A stretch of DNA of 5,091 nucleotides from assembly GCA_003521845.1 (NCBI GenBank), contig DPHB01000057.1:57868-62958 (forward strand). The letters run 5' to 3'. The position numbers and the translations under genes were made by a program. Shown piece by piece: positions 1 through 5,091 of the stretch. Each line of letters opens with the position of its first letter. Within the stretch, counting starts at the first letter, position 1. Source of the DNA: Oceanospirillaceae bacterium (GTDB lineage Bacteria > Pseudomonadota > Gammaproteobacteria > Pseudomonadales > Balneatricaceae). The notes under the pieces were generated by a model that saw nothing but the letters and a program-made list of their open reading frames with translations, was not told where the DNA came from and searched no databases.

Positions 1-107
1 GTCATTGCGAGCGTAGCGCGGCAACCTCCATCAGGCAACGCGCGGTCTTGAAGAGATTGCTACGTCGGCTCTCCTCGCAATGACGGACAATCAAACTCGC
101 AATGACG
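1..107. repeat. Imperfect palindromic intergenic repeat with an extra terminal arm
   Basis: The first 11 bases (GTCATTGCGAG) are the exact reverse complement of 74-84 (CTCGCAATGAC). Inside these arms, 19-29 (GCGGCAACCTC) pairs imperfectly with 53-63 (GAGATTGCTAC), so the unit 1-84 could fold into a long imperfect hairpin. The right arm CTCGCAATGACG (74-85) is repeated directly at 96-107, leaving a third terminal arm just before the first gene. The GTCATTGCGAG...CTCGCAATGAC pattern is one I recognise as a dispersed intergenic repeat found in many bacterial genomes. No transposase is visible. The element begins at the window edge, so its left boundary is unknown. It fills most of the leader of the downstream operon and leaves only about 25 bases before the start codon. 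Confidence 0.8.
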
Positions 108-119
108 TAACAAAATATT

Positions 120-124
120 AAGGA
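120..124 (+). promoter_or_regulatory. Ribosome binding site AAGGA that decides the start of the FAH-family gene
   Basis: AAGGA lies 7 bases before the ATG at 132 but only 1 base before the in-frame ATG at 126. Normal Shine-Dalgarno spacing therefore favours 132, and the protein begins MSNYPRF rather than MHMSNYPRF. Confidence 0.7.
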
Positions 125-131
125 CATGCAC

Positions 132-1004
132 ATGAGCAACTACCCTCGCTTTGCCACCGTTAACGCTAACGGTGAAGAACACTACGGCGTCGTTACCGAC
201 ACTGGTTTTATCTCACTCACTAAGCGCATTGGTGGCGAGTACCCTACCCTTAAAGACGTTATTACAGCTGGCAAACTCATGGACGTTGCGGCGTCTGTCG
301 AAGGCCAAGCTGATGACTTTGCAGAAGGTGATTTTATCTACCAGATCCCGGTATCTAACGGTACGCGTTTGATCTGTATCGGCGTTAACTACCCAGCGCG
401 TAACGAAGAATACAAAGACGGCCAGGAAGCGCCTCCGTTCCCATCCATGTTTATCCGTTTTGCTAGTTCCTTCACGGGTCACGACACACCATTGATTCGC
501 CCTAAGGCATCCGATCAGTTGGATTACGAAGGCGAAGTGACCTTGGTTATCGGTAAAGGCGGTCGTCACATTGCTGAAGCAGACGCCCTAGACCATATTG
601 CTGGGGTTACTCTATGTAACGAAGGCACCCTGCGCGATTGGGTTCGTCATGCTAAGTTTAACGTTACCCAAGGTAAGAACTTTGATTCGACGGGTTCCAT
701 TGGTCCTTGGATGGTTGCTTACCAAGACGAAAGCCAAATTGCTGACATTCGTTTAACCACCAAGGTAAACGGCGAGCTACGTCAAGACGACCGTACTGGC
801 CGCATGATGTTCCCATTCCGTTACTTGATCAACTACGTTTCTACTTTCACCACTTTAGAGCCAGGTGACATCATTGTTACAGGCACACCTACTGGTTCTG
901 GCGCACGCTTAGACCCACCTGTTTTCCTAAAGCCAGGTGACGTAGTAGAAGTAGAAGCCGAAGGTATCGGCTGCCTACGTAACGGCATTGCTGACGAGGC
1001 ATAA
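132..1004 (+). CDS. Fumarylacetoacetate hydrolase (FAH) family protein, probable isomerase/decarboxylase of aromatic meta-cleavage
   Basis: This is a 290-residue single-domain member of the FAH fold, a divalent-metal enzyme family acting on 2-oxo/2-hydroxy dicarboxylates. The metal-site motif LDYEGEV gives Glu133 and Glu135. The third acidic ligand is probably Glu164 in CNEGTLRDW, where many family members have Asp. Other family motifs are GKNFDSTGSIGPWM, the EPGDIIVTGTPTG loop and the C-terminal PGDVVEVEAEGIG. The common GxNYxxHxxE motif reads GVNYPARNEE, with Arg90 where FAHD1-like enzymes carry a catalytic His. The gene lies 1 base before hpaH, so the likely role is isomerisation or decarboxylation of 5-carboxymethyl-2-hydroxymuconate-derived acids to supply the HpaH substrate. 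It is not a classical HpaG, which in E. coli is a fusion of two FAH domains of about 430 residues. The family is secure; the exact reaction is inferred from context. The protein is cytoplasmic, with no signal peptide. Confidence 0.85.
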   Translation: MSNYPRFATVNANGEEHYGVVTDTGFISLTKRIGGEYPTLKDVITAGKLMDVAASVEGQADDFAEGDFIYQIPVSNGTRLICIGVNYPARNEEYKDGQEAPPFPSMFIRFASSFTGHDTPLIRPKASDQLDYEGEVTLVIGKGGRHIAEADALDHIAGVTLCNEGTLRDWVRHAKFNVTQGKNFDSTGSIGPWMVAYQDESQIADIRLTTKVNGELRQDDRTGRMMFPFRYLINYVSTFTTLEPGDIIVTGTPTGSGARLDPPVFLKPGDVVEVEAEGIGCLRNGIADEA

Positions 1005-1005
1005 T

Positions 1006-1809
1006 ATGTTAACTGCCGCACAAATCGAAGCCGCTGCAAAGCGGCTTGATCAGGCTGAAACCAGCCTGCTGCAAACCGAACTCATGTCGGTGACCTACCC
1101 AGATATGACCATGGAAGATGCCTATGCCATCCAATACGGTTGGGTAGACCAAAAGATCGCCCGTGGTCGTAAAGTTATTGGCCACAAGATCGGTTTGACC
1201 TCCCGTGCCATGCAACAGGCGTTGAATATCGACATCCCTGATAGCGGTATTTTGTTTGACGACATGCTGTTTGAAAATGGTGCCACCATTCCACAAGGTC
1301 GTTTTATTCAGCCGCGTATCGAAGCCGAAATTGCTTTTGTCATGAAGCAAGACCTGTCAGGTGACAACCTCACCGTGGCCGATGTTTTGGACGCTACGGA
1401 TTACATTGCACCGTCTTTGGAAATTTTGGATACACGCATATTCCGCAAGTGCCCAACAACCGGTGTACAGCGTATTGTGTTTGACACTATTTCGGATAAC
1501 GCCGCTAACGCAGGCATCGTATTGGGTAGCGGCAAAGCCAATCCACGTGATGTAGATATGCGCTGGTTAGGGGCTATCTTGTCGGTAAACGGCAATGTCG
1601 AGTCCACCGGCCTAGGTGCCGCCGTACTCAACGACCCGGCCCTAAGTGTACTTTGGCTGGCCCAGCGTTTGGCCCAGTACAATGACACTATCCGCGCCGG
1701 TGAAATCATCTTGTCTGGATCCTTTATTGCGCCGATTGAGACTAAGTCTGGCGATCACTTTAATGCCGACTTTGGTGACTTTGGTTCAGTAGACCTACAC
1801 TTCGAATAA
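1006..1809 (+). CDS. hpaH: 2-oxo-hept-4-ene-1,7-dioate hydratase HpaH
   Basis: This cytoplasmic enzyme adds water to 2-oxohept-4-ene-1,7-dioate, giving 4-hydroxy-2-oxoheptane-1,7-dioate, the penultimate step of homoprotocatechuate catabolism. The protein is 267 residues, the usual length. Recognisable stretches are RLDQAE (13-18), GHKIGLTS (59-66), RFIQPRIEAEIAF (99-111), FDTISDNAANAG and the C-terminal GEIILSGSF. Metal-ligand positions Glu106, Glu108 and Glu139 fall at the same numbers as in the E. coli enzyme HpcG/HpaH, which supports the ATG at 1006. That start is also served by GAGG at 996-999, six bases upstream. An upstream in-frame ATG at 988 would overlap the preceding gene and lacks this register. 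It starts 1 base after the FAH gene stop, so coupled translation is likely. The related dienoate hydratases MhpD and XylJ share the fold, but the close match to HpaH makes them less likely. Confidence 0.93.
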   Translation: MLTAAQIEAAAKRLDQAETSLLQTELMSVTYPDMTMEDAYAIQYGWVDQKIARGRKVIGHKIGLTSRAMQQALNIDIPDSGILFDDMLFENGATIPQGRFIQPRIEAEIAFVMKQDLSGDNLTVADVLDATDYIAPSLEILDTRIFRKCPTTGVQRIVFDTISDNAANAGIVLGSGKANPRDVDMRWLGAILSVNGNVESTGLGAAVLNDPALSVLWLAQRLAQYNDTIRAGEIILSGSFIAPIETKSGDHFNADFGDFGSVDLHFE

Positions 1810-1836
1810 CTGTCAAAATACCAACAACCTGGCACT

Positions 1837-1853
1837 TTGGGGTCAGACCCCAA
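1837..1853. repeat. Perfect 17-bp palindrome in the hpaH-hpaI gap
   Basis: TTGGGGTC and GACCCCAA are exact reverse complements around a single central A. The GGGGTCAGACCCC core resembles short dispersed repeats I associate with REP-like elements and relatives of IS200-type transposases, though no transposase is present here. It sits 6 bases before the hpaI ribosome binding site, in the only sizeable gap (61 bases) of the operon. It is too short in its loop to be a normal hairpin terminator, and no T-run follows it. It could also be an operator, since palindromes of this size bind dimeric regulators, but its position inside an operon makes a repeat more likely. Confidence 0.7.
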
Positions 1854-1870
1854 TCAAATAGGAAAGACTT

Positions 1871-2668
1871 ATGCCTGCACCAACTAATCAGTTTAAAAAA
1901 CGCCTAAAAGCTGGCGAACAACAAATTGGCTTCTGGCTCGGAATGGGTAGCCCTAACGCGGCAGAAATAGCTGGCGGTGCTGGTTTTGATTGGCTGTTGA
2001 TTGATGGCGAACATGGCCCCAACGACATCACTAGCTTACTAGCACAGATGCATGCCCTACAAGGCTCTTCATCTAGCGCGGTGATTCGTCCTGTTATCGG
2101 TGAGAACTGGATGATCAAGCAAATCCTCGACATCGGCTGCCAGACTATTTTAGTACCTATGGTAGACAGTGCCGAACAAGCTCGAGAGCTAGTACGTGCG
2201 GTAAACTACCCTCCCTTGGGTGTACGTGGTGTTGGGGCTGCTCTTGCTCGTGCTTCGTCTCACAACCGCATTCCTGATTACTTGCAGACAGCCAACGACC
2301 AAGTGTGTTTATTGGTACAGATTGAAACCCAAAAAGGCCTCGCCAACTTGGATGAAATCTTAGCTGTAGAAGGCATTGATGGTGTATTTATTGGCCCTGC
2401 CGACATGGCCGCTGACATGGGCTACCTAGGCAAGCCTGCAGCCCCAGAAGTGCAAACTGCTGTACAAGACGGCCTACGCAAGATAGTAGCTGCTGGTATG
2501 CCTGCGGGTATTCTCATGGCGATTCCAGAATTGGTAGAGAAGTACCTAGAAATTGGTGCCACCTTTGTCGCCGTAGGTACTGATGTTACTAGCTTTGCCG
2601 GTGCTACAGATGCTTTGGCCAATAAGTGGAAAGGCACGGAGATTAATACTGAAAAAGGCGTTTATTAA
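1871..2668 (+). CDS. hpaI: 4-hydroxy-2-oxoheptane-1,7-dioate aldolase HpaI
   Basis: This class II, metal-dependent pyruvate aldolase cleaves 4-hydroxy-2-oxoheptane-1,7-dioate to pyruvate and succinate semialdehyde, which ends the homoprotocatechuate pathway. The 265-residue protein aligns almost without gaps to E. coli HpaI, offset by three residues at the N terminus. Its catalytic base His48 (in LLIDGEHGPN), the substrate-binding Arg73, and the metal ligands Glu152 (VQIET) and Asp178 (IGPAD) match E. coli His45, Arg70, Glu149 and Asp175. Further signatures are YPPLGVRGVG, the following ALARAS and NRIPDYLQ, and the C-terminal KGVY is also kept. The ATG at 1871 follows AGGAAAG (1860-1866) with good spacing. 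A 61-base gap holding a palindromic repeat separates it from hpaH; no promoter is evident there, so co-transcription is likely. The fold is shared with the sugar-acid aldolases GarL and RhmA, but the sequence and the neighbouring hpaH argue for HpaI. Confidence 0.95.
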   Translation: MPAPTNQFKKRLKAGEQQIGFWLGMGSPNAAEIAGGAGFDWLLIDGEHGPNDITSLLAQMHALQGSSSSAVIRPVIGENWMIKQILDIGCQTILVPMVDSAEQARELVRAVNYPPLGVRGVGAALARASSHNRIPDYLQTANDQVCLLVQIETQKGLANLDEILAVEGIDGVFIGPADMAADMGYLGKPAAPEVQTAVQDGLRKIVAAGMPAGILMAIPELVEKYLEIGATFVAVGTDVTSFAGATDALANKWKGTEINTEKGVY

Positions 2669-2690
2669 ACGCAGATGCACAAAATTAAAC

Positions 2691-2715
2691 AAGCCCGCTC
2701 TAACGCGGGCTTTTT
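2691..2715 (+). terminator. Rho-independent terminator of the hpa operon
   Basis: AAGCCCGC (2691-2698) pairs perfectly with GCGGGCTT (2705-2712) across a six-base loop, TCTAAC. A run of five T (2711-2715) begins within the stem. It starts 22 bases after the hpaI stop and lies between two convergent genes. Read on the minus strand, the same hairpin is followed only by a broken T-rich stretch (TTGTTTAATTTT), so it may also stop the opposing operon, less efficiently. Confidence 0.9.
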
Positions 2716-2740
2716 CTATTCTAAACTACTGCAAATACGT

Positions 2741-3526
2741 CTAGTTATTCAGAACCTGACAATTTCTTAAATACAGAATCCCACCAGCCCAATTTTCAAC
2801 ATCAATCCAAATATCGGCTTTACGAGGATTACTTAAATTAAGCGGTTTGGATTTCGAATTAGGCTTAACCTCTATATACAAGGGTTTCCTAGGTACTTCC
2901 CCGGCATCCACGGTTAAATTGAAATAAGCCATTTTACCCACCAGATGCCCTTCACTATTGAAACGTAAGTTAACTTCATCTCGGAGATAGCTGGAGTCTT
3001 TAGATAACCCACGCATAAACCATTTACCATCAATTTCAACCCCAGCTGTGCTAATTTGCATACCACCAGACGCCATATTCCAGTGCTCAACATCACCCTC
3101 TTTACTACGTTCATAAACCACGCGACGCAATCGCAACTGGCAATCTATGGTTTTAGGTAACACGGCCAAGGTGTAAGAAGAAAAATCAAAACTAGTTTTA
3201 ATAATTGGATCGGAGGTTAGACGCTGCTGATCTGCAGCACTGAAGGTCACGGGATAAATAGTAAAACCTTGCTTATTTGTTAACTTTGCAGCCGATTGCC
3301 TTGAGCTATTAGACGACTTACTCTGTTGCGCAATACCACAATCTAACTCTCTTCGTTGTGCTTCGGCCAGATATTCAGTGTTGTTAGCCTGACTAGTCAG
3401 CAAGCGACATACGGTTTTATCACTCCACTTAGACATGTCCGCAGCGTAGGAACCAGTGGTGGCTAGACTGAATACTAAGCCCAACACAAATAAGTTTAGG
3501 TGACGGGGTTTGAACAACTTAATCAT
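2741..3526 (-). CDS. Small secreted protein of unknown function, coupled to DUF1501
   Basis: I do not recognise a named family. Starting at the ATG at 3526, the protein has 261 residues. It has a Sec-type signal peptide: a basic start with KLFKPRH, a hydrophobic core at about 10-22, and a likely cut after GSYA at residue 28. The mature protein opens with a short module, WSDKTVCRLL (34-43) and EYLAEAQRRELDCG (51-64). A similar W..K..C...Y..EA.RRGL.C pattern recurs, in my recollection, in exported proteins of marine proteobacteria. A Ser/Gln-rich linker (66-79) leads to a domain of about 175 residues predicted to be mostly beta strands. There are four cysteines (40, 63, 129, 256), which suggests two disulfides in the periplasm or outside the cell. 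The start is chosen because AGGGGG lies six bases upstream and the signal peptide begins there. By hand count the gene appears AT-richer (roughly 41% G+C in sampled lines) than the hpa genes. Confidence 0.8.
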   Translation of the reverse strand: MIKLFKPRHLNLFVLGLVFSLATTGSYAADMSKWSDKTVCRLLTSQANNTEYLAEAQRRELDCGIAQQSKSSNSSRQSAAKLTNKQGFTIYPVTFSAADQQRLTSDPIIKTSFDFSSYTLAVLPKTIDCQLRLRRVVYERSKEGDVEHWNMASGGMQISTAGVEIDGKWFMRGLSKDSSYLRDEVNLRFNSEGHLVGKMAYFNLTVDAGEVPRKPLYIEVKPNSKSKPLNLSNPRKADIWIDVENWAGGILYLRNCQVLNN

Positions 3527-3532
3527 ATCCAT

Positions 3533-3538
3533 CCCCCT
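3533..3538 (-). promoter_or_regulatory. Ribosome binding site overlapping the DUF1501 stop codon
   Basis: On the minus strand the DUF1501 stop TAG (3539-3537) runs straight into a purine-rich AGGGGG, followed after six bases by the ATG at 3526. A second in-frame ATG at 3532 directly abuts the AGGGGG and so is too close to be used. Sharing bases between the stop and the Shine-Dalgarno sequence suggests translational coupling between the two genes. Confidence 0.75.
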
Positions 3539-4694
3539 AAGCGAAGATTGCATCGTAAACACGTGGCAAATCGGCCTGATGGAATATCTGGCTAGCAATC
3601 AGGTCATGATCCAACCCCAAGGTTCTTTCGACACAGGCCGCACATACAGAGCGATAATCAATGGTAGCCATCAAATCCCGTTTCTCAAACTGATCACGTT
3701 TACCAAGTCCTGGCCAATCGGCCACTACCCTACTAGCAGGCAAACTACCTCCTGCCAGCAAACCCACGCTACCATAACCGTGATCCGTACCCGTGGTACC
3801 ATTGGCGGCAACGGTACGCCCAAATTCGGTTAAGGTCAGTATAATGGCATCATCCCAAGCATCACCCAAGCCTTGGCGATAACCGCTGATTACGTCATCT
3901 ACAACCGCCAACTGGGTAGCCAAACGTCCAGAATCTGCATCACCGTCATCAACTTGACTAGCGTGGGTATCAAAACTATTTACTAGTATCACAGAGGCCA
4001 CGGGGCCATCGGCTTGGGCAATGGCCTTGCCAGCATATTTGGCTAAGCTCGCGGGATCCCTTGGCACCTTGATATTTGCCTCACTCTTTTTTGCCACTTG
4101 ATTGATAACTTGCGCGTTGTCACTAGCGTGCCCCATAGCAATTAGCTGCACCAGATCAGCAGCCGGTTGTTTGGAGCCGCGAATACTCGCTGGGTAAAAG
4201 TTATCATTGTCCTTATGGCCTCTTAAAATAAGAGGCATATCCAAAGATAAAGAACGCCCAGACACGCCTGCTAGCTCTAAGGCACGCCCTAACCAGCCAC
4301 TAGTTTCCGAAAACGGCGACAAGCCACCACCTTGAATAAGATTTTGGCCTTCAAAATGGGAGCGTTTGGTATAAGGAAAAGACGTTGCATGTACTGCAGA
4401 GGCATGACCTCTGGCCATTAATTGGGCAAAAAACTTGAGAGACGGGTGTAAGCCAAAGAAATCATTTAATGGCTGATAGCTAGCTGGCGTTAGCACACGT
4501 CGAATAGACATTAGATCCGGATCACCAATGGGCGGCACCGCGGCCAAGCCATCCATGCCACCTTCTAGAATAATGACATTGATACTTCCTGGTGGCTTAC
4601 CTTGGGTGAAGCCAGATACAGGTAAACCACTCATAAACAAAGAAGCAGCACCAGCCTTTAGTAAACTACGACGATCAAGATTCAATTTAGGCAT
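3537..4694 (-). CDS. DUF1501 family exported protein with Tat-type leader
   Basis: This complete 385-residue protein belongs to the DUF1501 family (COG4102), exported proteins of unknown biochemical function with a fold related to the alkaline phosphatase/sulfatase superfamily. The N terminus has LDRRSLLKAGAASLF (6-20), a twin-arginine-type signal, suggesting folded export to the periplasm; no clear AxA cleavage site is visible. Family motifs in order are IILEGGMDGL (41-50), GLHPSL (81-86), KRSHFEGQN (110-118), NSFDTHASQ (239-247), LTEFGRT (288-294) and GTDHGYG (302-308), ending with DYRSVCAACVERTLGL (346-361). The Asp, His and Glu residues in these motifs resemble metal ligands of the superfamily. 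It overlaps the end of the upstream DUF1800 gene by 8 bases (ATG inside GAAAATGCCTAA), with GGGG about seven bases upstream as a weak ribosome binding site. The DUF1800-DUF1501 order is the usual one. Family call secure; function unknown. Confidence 0.92.
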   Translation of the reverse strand: MPKLNLDRRSLLKAGAASLFMSGLPVSGFTQGKPPGSINVIILEGGMDGLAAVPPIGDPDLMSIRRVLTPASYQPLNDFFGLHPSLKFFAQLMARGHASAVHATSFPYTKRSHFEGQNLIQGGGLSPFSETSGWLGRALELAGVSGRSLSLDMPLILRGHKDNDNFYPASIRGSKQPAADLVQLIAMGHASDNAQVINQVAKKSEANIKVPRDPASLAKYAGKAIAQADGPVASVILVNSFDTHASQVDDGDADSGRLATQLAVVDDVISGYRQGLGDAWDDAIILTLTEFGRTVAANGTTGTDHGYGSVGLLAGGSLPASRVVADWPGLGKRDQFEKRDLMATIDYRSVCAACVERTLGLDHDLIASQIFHQADLPRVYDAIFA

Positions 4695-5091
4695 TTTCCA
4701 ACCCCATTAGTTCTGGGCTACACATCAAAGCAACAAACTGGTCACGTGGTGACATACCTAAACTTGCAACAAGCTGACGTGTTGCAGGGTTAGCCCCAAT
4801 TCTATCCATTATTTTGCTGGTCGAGCGTCGTACCCTGCCGTTTTCATAGATAGCATGAGCAAAGCGCAAACGCCGCTCGAACATCTCGGCGGACATCCAT
4901 TCTGCTGGATCATCGGAATAACCATTAGGTTGCCTTTCACTCCAAAAGGACTGCCCTAGTTCTTTAAATACCTTTTGCGTACGCATTAGGTCATTGCTGT
5001 AATCGTGGCGTTGCTCCCAGCCTTGAAAGAATGTCGCGCCGGACAAACGAACTACTTGGAATAACCACGTCATGGGCCACAGAAACTTCAC
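4687..5091 (-). CDS. DUF1800 family protein, C-terminal part (gene continues past the window edge)
   Basis: Only the last 134 codons are present. The reading frame is open to the window edge, and the GTG at the edge should not be taken as the real start. Full DUF1800 (COG5267) proteins usually have about 450-600 residues, so most of this one lies outside. The visible part matches the family's C-terminal region. It has a KFLWPMTWLFQVVRLSGA segment, a helix with KVFKELGQSFWSERQPNGYSDDPAEWM, where the PNGY and W positions are family hallmarks, and an arginine-rich ERRLRFAHAI stretch. It ends with SPRDQFVALMCSPELM, the usual QFALLLASPEFQ-like tail. DUF1800 proteins are exported and of unknown function, and are commonly encoded directly upstream of DUF1501, as here. 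Any signal peptide, and the promoter of this operon, must lie beyond the window. Confidence 0.9.
   Translation of the reverse strand: MKFLWPMTWLFQVVRLSGATFFQGWEQRHDYSNDLMRTQKVFKELGQSFWSERQPNGYSDDPAEWMSAEMFERRLRFAHAIYENGRVRRSTSKIMDRIGANPATRQLVASLGMSPRDQFVALMCSPELMGLENA

Noticed and set aside
108..131. Possible -10 box (AATATT-like) just before the FAH gene
   Set aside because: It is too close to the start codon, and the expected -35 region would fall in the repeat arm with no good match, so I do not call a promoter.
213..569. Minus-strand open frame of about 118 codons inside the FAH gene
   Set aside because: It is a shadow of a well-supported gene with no recognisable motifs in its translation. 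Similar antisense frames at 1009-1350, 1401-1709, 1888-2133 and 2422-2637 were rejected for the same reason.
988..1005. Earlier in-frame ATG for hpaH at 988
   Set aside because: It lies inside the FAH gene and breaks the residue register with E. coli HpaH, whereas 1006 gives the family length of 267 and the expected Glu positions.
1837..1853. Intrinsic terminator between hpaH and hpaI
   Set aside because: The palindrome has a one-base centre and is followed by AT-mixed sequence rather than a T-run, so termination there is unlikely.
3527..3598. N-terminal extension of the small secreted protein from an ATG at 3598
   Set aside because: It would bury the signal peptide 24 residues inside the protein and overlap the end of DUF1501 by 62 bases. 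The ATG at 3526 has a well-spaced AGGGGG and begins directly with the signal peptide.
3510..3833. Plus-strand open frame of about 107 codons opposite DUF1501
   Set aside because: It is antisense to conserved DUF1501 C-terminal motifs and spans the junction of two real genes. The translation shows no domain and no ribosome binding site was evident.

Overview
The window looks like chromosomal DNA of a Gram-negative proteobacterium, most likely a gammaproteobacterium. HpaH and HpaI align closely with the Escherichia coli homoprotocatechuate enzymes as I remember them. The intergenic repeats are of types common in Gammaproteobacteria, and the other strand encodes exported proteins with Sec and Tat-type signals. 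Base composition is moderate: about 48-50% G+C in hand-counted lines of the catabolic genes, and lower in the small secreted-protein gene. I cannot name the genus.

Left half (plus strand, 132-2668): a catabolic operon encodes a single-domain fumarylacetoacetate hydrolase (FAH) family enzyme, the hydratase HpaH and the class II aldolase HpaI. HpaH and HpaI carry out the last two steps of the homoprotocatechuate (3,4-dihydroxyphenylacetate) meta-cleavage pathway: hydration of 2-oxohept-4-ene-1,7-dioate, then cleavage to pyruvate and succinate semialdehyde. The FAH protein fits the isomerase/decarboxylase step just before them, though its exact activity is not proven. The ring-cleavage dioxygenase (hpaD) and semialdehyde dehydrogenase (hpaE) are not in the window. 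Two repeats interrupt the region: an imperfect palindrome of the GTCATTGCGAG...CTCGCAATGAC type upstream of the first gene (1-107), and a perfect 17-bp palindrome (TTGGGGTCAGACCCCAA) between hpaH and hpaI. A strong intrinsic terminator (2691-2715) closes the operon.

Right half (minus strand, 5091 down to 2741): a convergent, tightly packed set consists of the C-terminal part of a DUF1800 protein, a complete DUF1501 protein with a twin-arginine-type leader, and a small secreted protein with four cysteines that I do not recognise. DUF1800 and DUF1501 overlap by 8 bp. The ribosome binding site of the small gene is built into the DUF1501 stop codon, so all three are probably translated as a coupled unit. 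DUF1800/DUF1501 pairs are widespread but their function is unknown to me. The third, coupled exported protein is the least explained part of the window.

I see no tRNA, rRNA, CRISPR array, transposase gene or prophage gene. Every stretch longer than 150 bases is accounted for by a gene.
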